Positions 37,301 through 42,400 of a stretch of 64,000 nucleotides of DNA are shown piece by piece. A program made the position numbers and the translations under genes. The stretch lies in assembly GCA_030220185.1 (NCBI GenBank), contig JASPKZ010009922.1, forward strand, positions 1-64,000, given 5' to 3'. How positions within the stretch are numbered: the first letter of the stretch is position 1; the number at the start of each line of letters is the position of its first letter. The notes under the pieces were generated by a model. That model was not told the DNA's origin and did no database searches. It saw only the letters and a list, made by a program, of their open reading frames with translations. This DNA is from Diploptera punctata. Its lineage: Eukaryota; Arthropoda; Insecta; Blattodea; Blaberidae.

Positions 37301-40300
37301 CTGCGCCTCAGTTTACGATAATATAATTAATTAAACTTGTGACAACAGCGCTGTATCTCTGAATGTCATTGCGGAGATTCCTGTGTGGAACTAATGTCTA
37401 ACAAAATTCATGTAATTGTCCCAACTCCTCTCAAAAAACGTTAAACGGAAAATACATAAAACTGTTATTCTCCCAATTGCATTATATGGACTCATACTTC
37501 AAGGTAGGAGAAAATATTACGAATACTTGAGAATAAAATTCTTAGGAAAACATTTGGAAGAAAGAGAGATGCACAGATGAATGGAGAATTCTGTATTACA
37601 GTGAGCTACATGATCTTTATAGGAAACCATATATAATAAGGCCAGTTAAGTCTCATAGACAGCGATGGGAAGGGCACGTGGCAGGAATGGGTACGAAAGA
37701 GGGGCATGGAAGCTTCTTGTAGGAAACCAGAGGGAAAACGCTTAGTAATTACACCAAGAATGAGATGGGAGAATAAAATTAATCATGATTTGAGAGAAGT
37801 AGATTATACAGGGGATAATTCAAAAACATTATCTCAGGATAGGGATGTATCGAGAGCTTATGTCAGCGCTGCCATGAACTTCCGGGTTCGTTAATGCCAG
37901 TGAGTTAGTTAGTTCGCTCGAAGTTGTATGTCAAGATAACGGGGCGCTACACTTTTGGTTACTCAAGTGCTTAGTAGATTTTTAGCACAAGAATAATTCC
38001 TAGAACGGATAGGCGTGTCCTCTGCTGGGATGCCAATGTAAATATTACAGATATCATAAGAGTAAATACGTAGTTTTCAATCTATATACCTCGTAACTCT
38101 GGCAAAGACTGAATAACCCATGGCTTATAAATGAACACACTTTTCGATGGCGACAAGTAATCATTTTTTACGAGTTAATAATAATAGGAAGAAGCGCGCG
38201 CAAATGTGCATTAGATTTGGTCTCTGCTGTATACCAGCAACGATTTTGTTCTCTTTAAACAGACATTTAAATTATATCTATCACAGAGCTTACACACGCA
38301 GTACATTGACGGATCATGATAGTTTGAAATTTTGCAGAGTTTGTGGTGATATCCATGCACTGCCAGTCTTATTATTGCACTGCGTATCTTGTTTGGTCCA
38401 GTCCAGTCTCGATTGATCATTGCATCTGTTGCGTAAAAATCTTCCTGTATTTCTTTTCTCTTCTTTTGTCTTATCTCCTTCAATGTAGTTTCCTGTTAGT
38501 AGTTGGTAGCAGGAACTTTGTGCGTAGATTTTCCACGAGGAAAGTTTCCCGTGCTAATCCATATGCAAGTCTAGAAGGAGCAAATTTCGAGATCCCATTG
38601 CTGCTTTTAGGAATCTTGCTTTCACTTTTTCTAAGGTGTTAAGTCTCCGTAACTGAGGTCAGTCCAAATGATTTCTATACCATATGTTAAGGAACCCTGC
38701 AGATCGTTTCGGTCGATATAGCTCACTAGTGTCCCTCGCAGAAGCCGAGCGATTCAATGAAACCATACCTAGACGTAAAGCAACGGGACTTACTCCGGTT
38801 CTAGTCCGCAGGAATAATACATTTCTCATTAAACTTCTGCCAGTATGGGACTGGTATCTACCAGTTTCGTGAGAAATTCGGGTAGCTACAATAAGTAGAG
38901 GCTCCAGGTTAAAAAAAAGACATTTATAACGGCTGGGAGACAAGTCAGCTATTCATCACCCCTGAACTAGCTGGAAGATCGTCCATATCTGTGATTAACA
39001 CATGCGGATGTTAGGTGAGCAGCCGGCTGGTAGACCAAGGGCTTTCTAGGCCTGTCGCTCCATGGAGATTAGTTCTGAAACAGCTTAGGGAATTACGAAC
39101 CTTAGCTATTCAAGTATGGGCGTGAAAGGGCAAATACATTTTACGGACATCTCTCAATATATTCCTATTTGAGCTACTGTTTTCCAATCATCCCCTGTAT
39201 AATTTAATTCCCCCAAATCATGGTTAATGTTCTTCTCCCCCTCATTCTTGACCTACCTACTGGGCGAATTCCCTCTGGTGAAGGTACAAGGAGTTTTCTT
39301 TGCCCCTCTTTCATTCCACATTCGTGTCATATGTCCTGCCCATCGCAGTTTACGAGACTTAATTGTTCTTATTATATCTGGTTTCCCATAAAGTTCATGT
39401 CGCTCACTGTTAAGCTGTCTTCTCCATTCGCCTGTCTATTCATCTCTCTTTGGTCCAAAAAGTTTTCTAAGAACTTTATTCTCAAATACACGTAATAGAA
39501 ATGATAAATTGATGTACCTGGCTTGAAAGAGTTTCTTACCTTTATCTTTAAATTACACTGAGCAACAGAAAGGAAACTTTTTTTTTTGTCTCAGAAAGAA
39601 AAATATCTGATTCTGATAGTATTTTTACTCCTGAATTCAAATATGATATCGGTTTTTCTCCATCACGCAAAGTTTCCGAGAGACAGGAATTTATAATTTC
39701 AAACACTTTAATATTTCCTACATTCGTAACTACACAATATTCGAACATTCAGATTCGCCTAGAAAGTAAGAAATTACGATTTTCTGCTATATTTCGCCTG
39801 TGGACTTCCCTCTTGATGGTCCAACAATAATCGGCCAGCATATTATGATTCCATTTGCCTTGATATCTCTTTTCCATAGCTGAAATCTCCTAATGAAAGT
39901 GTTCCCCGTGCTCATCGCTCACTGGACAAATGAACGAAAAAACGTTTATTAAAACAATAATTATTTAAATCCATTAATTGAAATTGAAATAAAAAAACTG
40001 TGGGTGATGGAGAAATTCCGAATACATATTTCAAAACACGATAAAAACGCTGCATTAAGTACAACTATTGGTACTCATGAGACAAAAATCATGTTGATCA
40101 GTGTTATTTATTATTTTCTCCTTCCTTAAAGTAAGAATCAGTATTTTGCATCCATATGATGTATATATACTAATTCCACCAGATTTGTCTTTTATGACAT
40201 TTCTGGCTTTCTCTCCTGGCATTGGCGGAATTATAATCCGTTTCTTAGGTTGGGGCACCTGGAAGGCGGAGTTACGTTATCCCGATGATATGATGGGTGA

Positions 40301-42366
40301 TAAATGATAATGAAGCACCAGGAGAGTTCTTAACCTAAACTTAACCTAAGTTCCAGACCATGGGCAACCACAGGAAATTCCCTCTAAGAAAAAAATCCTA
40401 TGGTCTGACCGGGAATCGAGCCCGGGACCTCATGAACTGTAGTTCGAAACTGGGAGAATTATAATTTTATAACTACCTGGTTTTGAGTTTCACCATCTGA
40501 GGACATCCAGGTGTAGGCCTATTTATGAATATCCTTATGCTGGGATGTTGTGCACTTAACAGTAATATTCTGTGATGTGACAATGGTGATTAATCTATCC
40601 CATTGTCATTAGTCATTACTGTCTTCATAAAGACTGAATTTGCATATTATTGGTCCCACTTTACATTAAAATATCCTAAGATAATTTTCACATGATATCG
40701 TGAAAGACTAAGAAATACGCGTCCTAATTCTTCTTAGAACTCATCCTTGATTTTATCGTCCTTGTCTTTTCCGGACATTGTTCATTTAGGATTACAAACT
40801 CATGTCGTCCTTAGGATTATTTATGATATCCGATCTGGTAAACTTAACATCTCGGTTAGCGGAGAGGATCTTCCATTGTACTGAAAATCGTTCCAGATTC
40901 AGATTTCGTTGCACCCCCATAGTATAATTCAAGGCTTCCTTATTCCTGACTACTTTCTGTTCGCCACCTAACTTCCTGCAAAACAGCTATATCCAAGGGT
41001 GATTTATCTAATTCCCGCGATAATTTATAATTCCCCACTACTATATAATAACCTAACTTTCTATTTTCGGCCTTACATCCACATTTGGACGATCATCAGC
41101 TAGAAGGCCTACATGGTTGACATGTCGGGTCTCCCAGCTGTTATCGTTGGTTTTTTCAACCTGGAGTAGCTAATTATTGTTAGCTACCAAAATTCCTCGC
41201 GATACTGGGTGGACATAGGTTCCATACTGGCCGAAATGCAATGAGAAAATTTCTTCAACTATTGGGACCCGAACCTCCGCACAAGTCCTGTACCTCTGTC
41301 CCAAGACACAATGCCGTAAACAACGTGGCTACGACAGGAGATATAGCATATATAATTCATTGGCTCTATCTAACCCTTAGGTTCATAGCTGCATGGACCT
41401 AAACTCTTGACACATCCCTATCCTATCACATTGGAAGCCATGTCCGTGTTTCTTGACAGTTGTATTTTTACGGTGAAAAATGTCTCTCTTTCGACCAAGA
41501 TACTTTTTTCGTCTGGCTTATCGCCTTCGACCTGTCCGGCATGAGTAACCGTTTCGGCAGCAATGCTACCGCCGGCATAGCTCTCGGGGTAATTTAAGCA
41601 CGATAGCCACTCCACCACGACAAAGTAAAGAGATATAGGCCTAATACCGTTTTCCAATGTCGAGTCATTGCCTCTCCCTTGTCAGGAGTCGCTACACTCT
41701 AATTCAACCCAGGAAGTTACTACAAGCCTTATGGGCTACACCAGTGACCCCCTATGTACAGAGGGTATTTGTTTATTTAGGGAGGGGTGGAGGGGCAAGA
41801 TTAGCAGTACTTTTTCCAAATCTGTGTACTATACATTAAAAAAAACACAGTTTTTCTTTTACGGCATGCAGACTAGTTTTATAGTAAATATGAGAGTCGA
41901 CACTTTCACACAGGATAGTGCAGGTCCGCACGAGCTCAGTAACAAGTGGTGACTGTTTGTTTTCTTAAGAGGGGGTGGCTTGGACGGCTACAACTTACAA
42001 CTCTGTACCTGCTGTGTTGCATGCTTCAGTTTTAAGGATTTCTCTCAAGAAAATACCCTTAAAATAGCAACCCAGTTCCCTATTCCAAACACACAGTAAT
42101 TTCCTGGGTTGAATCTGACTGCAGACCAAGTTAATCTAGTTACCTACTTTACTTACTTACTCTTACTTACTCACTGGCACTATCGAACCCGTAGGTTCAT
42201 GGCCGCGCGGACATAAGCTCTCCATACATCCCTATCCTGAGCCAATGCTTTCCAATCATTCCCTGTATAATCTACTTCCCTCAAATCATAGTTACCTACT
42301 TTACATATAGATGAATGGCATGCGACCAACACACCGACTCAATGGGACATCTAGCATGCAACCAAG

Positions 42367-42400
<34 letters not shown>
